From Acidithiobacillus sp. (GTDB lineage Bacteria; Pseudomonadota; Gammaproteobacteria; Acidithiobacillales; Acidithiobacillaceae): DNA of 7,532 nucleotides. Below the pieces are notes generated by a model. It was given only the letters and a program-made list of their open reading frames with translations, was not told where the DNA came from and searched no databases. Where the stretch lies: NCBI GenBank assembly GCA_028065135.1, contig JAPTWR010000204.1, forward strand, positions 1 to 7,532. Reading direction: 5' to 3'. Each line of letters opens with the position of its first letter. Position 1 is the first letter of the stretch. Made by a program: the position numbers and the translations under genes. This document shows positions 5,564 through 7,532 of the stretch, one piece after another.

Positions 5564-6525
5564 CTCATTCCCGCAGTAGTGGATTGGAAACGGCTCTACT
5601 ACTGCTGGAGATTCTTCGACGCATTCCCCGCAAACGCTTCATTACCGCCAAGCAAATCAAAGACGCACTGGATGCAGCCGGATTCGAGCGTGATCTGCGC
5701 AGTGTGCAACGCTATCTGGATACGATCAGTCAGCATTTTGACATTGAATGTGACACCCGCAGCAAACCTTACGGATATCGCTGGCCAATCCATGCCCGAG
5801 GCTTTACGTTACCATTGCTCAGTCCCGCAGAAGCACTGTTGGTCCATCTGGCAGAATCCGAATTACATGACATTCTTCCAGCCGATCTCCTGCGTGATCT
5901 GAATCCCTTACTGGAACATGCCCAACAACAAATTGACTGCGAACCAGAAGCGCAACCCGTCCGGCAATGGATACGCAAGGTACGACGCATTCCCACCACA
6001 ATGCCACTATTGCCAGCAAAGATTGTCCCCTACGTCTTGGAGACTGTCAGCAATGCTCTATACCGGGAACAGAAGCTCTATCTGCATTACCAAAATGTGC
6101 ACGGCGAGCAGAAAGAAGCGACTGTTTGGCCCTTGGGACTCGCCCAGCAAGGCAACCGCCTATACCTGGTCTGCCGATATGAAGGCTATGACAACGAACG
6201 TATCCTGGCCCTGCCACGCATCGAGAAAGCCGAACTACTGCCACAGCGCTTTACCTATCCCAAGGGCTTTGATCTGGCGCGCTATGATGGGGAAGGGCGA
6301 TTTGCATTTGGAGAGGGCAAGAAAGTGCGGATCAGCTTCAAAATAGAGAAGGCCGCAGGTTGGCATTTAACGGAATCACGACTATCTGAGGATCAGGAGA
6401 TAGAAGTTCAGGGAGATTTGCTGCATGTTCAGGCAACGGTGACGGATTCTATGCTTTTGCGAGTATGGTTAAGGGGGATGGGGCCATCTATTAATGAGAT
6501 TAACCTGGGTGAAGATGCCATATAA
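5560..6525 (+). CDS. WYL-domain transcription regulator with N-terminal winged helix-turn-helix
   Basis: A DNA-binding regulator of 321 residues. Residues about 8-75 form the winged helix-turn-helix, with the recognition-helix region ERDLRSVQRYLDTISQHF (43-60) and the wing YGYRW (71-75). Residues about 155-230 are the WYL domain, with LYLHYQN, WPLGLAQQGNRLYLVCRYEG and ERILALPRI; the signature W-Y-L is L-Y-L here. Residues from about 253 form the C-terminal WCX extension, including VRISFKIEKAAGWHL. WYL proteins are thought to sense nucleic-acid or nucleotide ligands, and relatives such as BrxR and CapW repress phage-defence operons. GTG 5560 is chosen because family homology begins right after it, it overlaps the zinc-ribbon stop by four bases, and AAAAGG lies just before it. 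The frame is open back to 5206, but that extra part overlaps the zinc-ribbon gene and resembles no domain. Confidence 0.9.
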   Translation: MTHSRSSGLETALLLLEILRRIPRKRFITAKQIKDALDAAGFERDLRSVQRYLDTISQHFDIECDTRSKPYGYRWPIHARGFTLPLLSPAEALLVHLAESELHDILPADLLRDLNPLLEHAQQQIDCEPEAQPVRQWIRKVRRIPTTMPLLPAKIVPYVLETVSNALYREQKLYLHYQNVHGEQKEATVWPLGLAQQGNRLYLVCRYEGYDNERILALPRIEKAELLPQRFTYPKGFDLARYDGEGRFAFGEGKKVRISFKIEKAAGWHLTESRLSEDQEIEVQGDLLHVQATVTDSMLLRVWLRGMGPSINEINLGEDAI

Positions 6526-6547
6526 AAATCTCTTACTAAGACAACGT

Positions 6548-6561
6548 GATACAATAGTATC
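6548..6561. repeat. Short inverted repeat before the AT-rich gene
   Basis: GATAC-AATA-GTATC is a 5-base inverted repeat in the 72-base gap between the WYL gene and the AT-rich gene. It overlaps promoter-like hexamers (TACAAT at 6550-6555, or TTACTA 6533-6538 with TAGTAT 6555-6560 at 16-base spacing). It could be an operator for the neighbouring regulator, or chance in AT-rich sequence. It lacks the GC-rich stem and T run of a terminator. Confidence 0.25.
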
Positions 6562-6597
6562 TTATTACATAGTCTGACTAATCTAAAAAGGGTTAAA

Positions 6598-7398
6598 GTG
6601 ACAAATATACTAAAAAATATAGTGACGTTTGGCGCGCAAGGTAGAATTGATAAAGCTATGGAAAGATTTAATTTGGTAATTTACCAGCGGGATATGAAAC
6701 ATAAAAAATTAGTTTGGCAGTATAAGATGACTTGCGAAAAAACAAATAAACTTAAAAAATTAGAAGAAAATATTTTAATAGAGCTAAAAAAAATAAACAA
6801 AATAAACAATGCTCTTTCTGTTAAGTCACGAGAAGTAATGGAAATATACATACAAAGCTCGAGTCATGAGAACATGAACGCGATGGTTTTGCCGGAAGAT
6901 CTTGAAACGTTCACATCAGAAGATTTTTTGTCGGGGGTTTCTAGTAGTGCAATAACAGCAACGACAACAGCAGGCTCAGCATTCTTACTTATGGGTGATG
7001 CAGCTGTAGTTTCAACCGGGTTTATAGCAAGTGCAATAGCACTTCCAGCTCTCATTACTTTTGGTGCTTTCAGTCATATATCAGCAAGCAAAAAAATTGC
7101 CGAAATTCAAGAAGCAGAATGGCGTGTTCATAAGGAAATAGAAAAAATAGATGAATTAAGTATTAATTACGAATACGTATCAAAAAGATGCGACGAGGTA
7201 ACAAATATACTAGATAAATCAATGAGAGTGCATAAAAAGCTGTACAAAAGAGCATACAGAGCAGTATATCCAATTCCAATATTATCGAAATTATTTCGCG
7301 CATCAAAAATAAATATGAGTGATAAGTCAATGGAAAAAATTCGTAACTTGGTGATATCAGCGAAAACAATTGTTGCAATAATTGAAAAGGCAAAATAA
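6598..7398 (+). CDS. AT-rich hypothetical protein with central hydrophobic hairpin, 266 residues
   Basis: I do not recognise the family. GTG 6598 follows AAAAGGG (6586-6592) with a 5-base gap. Residues about 30-85 are strongly charged and lysine-rich, probably a coiled coil (KLKKLEENILIELKKINKIN). Residues about 112-160 are a long hydrophobic, small-residue-rich stretch (ATTTAGSAFLLMGDAAVV, then FIASAIALPALITFGAF), interrupted near GD at 133-134. This suits two membrane helices or a membrane-inserting hairpin. Residues 165-215 return to charged helix (KKIAEIQEAEWRVHKEIEKI), and the C-terminus is basic. No signal peptide, protease or nuclease motif is visible. Base composition and codon choice (AAA, ATA, AAT) are far more AT-rich than all neighbours, which points to separate acquisition. 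It follows the WYL gene by 72 bases on the same strand, and an insertion sequence begins 10 bases after its stop. A membrane-acting effector is possible but is inference. Confidence 0.82.
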   Translation: MTNILKNIVTFGAQGRIDKAMERFNLVIYQRDMKHKKLVWQYKMTCEKTNKLKKLEENILIELKKINKINNALSVKSREVMEIYIQSSSHENMNAMVLPEDLETFTSEDFLSGVSSSAITATTTAGSAFLLMGDAAVVSTGFIASAIALPALITFGAFSHISASKKIAEIQEAEWRVHKEIEKIDELSINYEYVSKRCDEVTNILDKSMRVHKKLYKRAYRAVYPIPILSKLFRASKINMSDKSMEKIRNLVISAKTIVAIIEKAK

Positions 7399-7407
7399 GG
7401 AATAATA

Positions 7408-7532
7408 GGCTCTTCGTCAGATTGAGTGGGTAGGGGGTAGAATGCTGTGGAGCGGTCGTGCCCTGAATAGGAGTTAGCTGATGGTCCCTGAAGAGCTGTT
7501 TTCTCTCGCGTTAGGATTGGTTCCGCCGTGGT
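7408..7532 (+). mobile_element. Left end of an ISL3-family insertion sequence (runs off the window edge)
   Basis: At 7408 the sequence GGCTCTTCGTCAGATTGAG begins, matching the GGCTCTT terminus typical of ISL3-family inverted repeats. A transposase start follows 73 bases later. The element lies only 9 bases past the AT-rich gene. ISL3 elements usually duplicate 8 bases of target, which would make GAATAATA at 7400-7407 one copy. The other end is outside the window. ISAfe1 of Acidithiobacillus ferrooxidans belongs to this family, but I cannot confirm identity. Confidence 0.8.
7481..7532 (+). CDS. ISL3-family transposase, N-terminal fragment cut by the window edge
   Basis: The ATG is preceded by AGGAG (7469-7473) with a 7-base gap. 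The 17 residues present, MVPEELFSLALGLVPPW, match the beginning usual for ISL3 transposases (LFxxALGLxPPW), which catalyse cut-and-paste transposition with a DDE active site. The DNA-binding zinc finger and catalytic residues would lie outside the window, so activity cannot be judged. Its position inside the ISL3 terminus supports the call. Confidence 0.8.
   Translation, partial: MVPEELFSLALGLVPPW

Noticed and set aside
5083..5568. Minus-strand frame of 161 codons
   Set aside because: Antisense to the zinc-ribbon gene and its promoter region; no family resemblance.
5918..6346. Plus-strand frame of 142 codons inside the WYL gene
   Set aside because: Out-of-phase shadow of the WYL coding sequence.
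6526..6597. Intrinsic terminator after the WYL gene
   Set aside because: The only inverted repeat (6548-6561) has a weak AT stem and no T run after it.
7163..7393. Minus-strand hydrophobic frame of 76 codons
   Set aside because: Antisense to the AT-rich gene; its hydrophobic look follows from reading AT-rich lysine codons in reverse.

Overview
The window looks like an accessory, defence-type region of a proteobacterial genome. By eye most of it is near 50% GC, with one clearly AT-rich gene near the right end. An ISL3-family insertion sequence begins at 7408. That element and the general codon use would suit an Acidithiobacillus-like gammaproteobacterium, but this is an inference from family resemblance only; no marker gene is present. 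I see no tRNA, rRNA or CRISPR array.

Left half (minus strand, read right to left): a possible small ORF (4351-4121), a small two-helix membrane protein resembling the superinfection-immunity (Imm) family (4086-3823), a complete type I restriction subunit HsdR (3734-768), a 40-codon ORF overlapping both neighbours (778-656), and the first 219 residues of the specificity subunit HsdS (659 to the window edge). The hsdR, small ORF and hsdS starts and stops overlap, so they look translationally coupled. The methyltransferase gene hsdM is not in the window; it would have to lie beyond position 1 or elsewhere.

Middle (plus strand): after an intergenic stretch of about 470 bases (4096-4565) comes an unrecognised acidic 199-residue protein (4566-5165). 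Then a 191-base regulatory gap holds a good sigma70-like promoter and several inverted repeats. It is followed by a tightly coupled pair: a 68-residue CxxC/CxxC zinc-ribbon protein (5357-5563) and a 321-residue wHTH-WYL transcription regulator (5560-6525), whose GTG start overlaps the zinc-ribbon stop codon. An open frame runs through this pair from 5206 and would give a misleading 439-residue protein.

Right end: an AT-rich 266-residue protein (6598-7398) has a central hydrophobic hairpin between charged, coiled-coil-like flanks. Ten bases after its stop comes the left terminus of an ISL3 element, with the first 17 codons of its transposase.

How the parts may fit: HsdR and HsdS belong to a restriction-modification system that cuts unmodified foreign DNA. 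WYL regulators commonly sit beside and control phage-defence genes, and the small membrane protein resembles a superinfection-exclusion factor. The most plausible unrecognised unit is the plus-strand set: 199-residue protein, zinc ribbon, WYL regulator and AT-rich membrane protein. That these form one system is inference.
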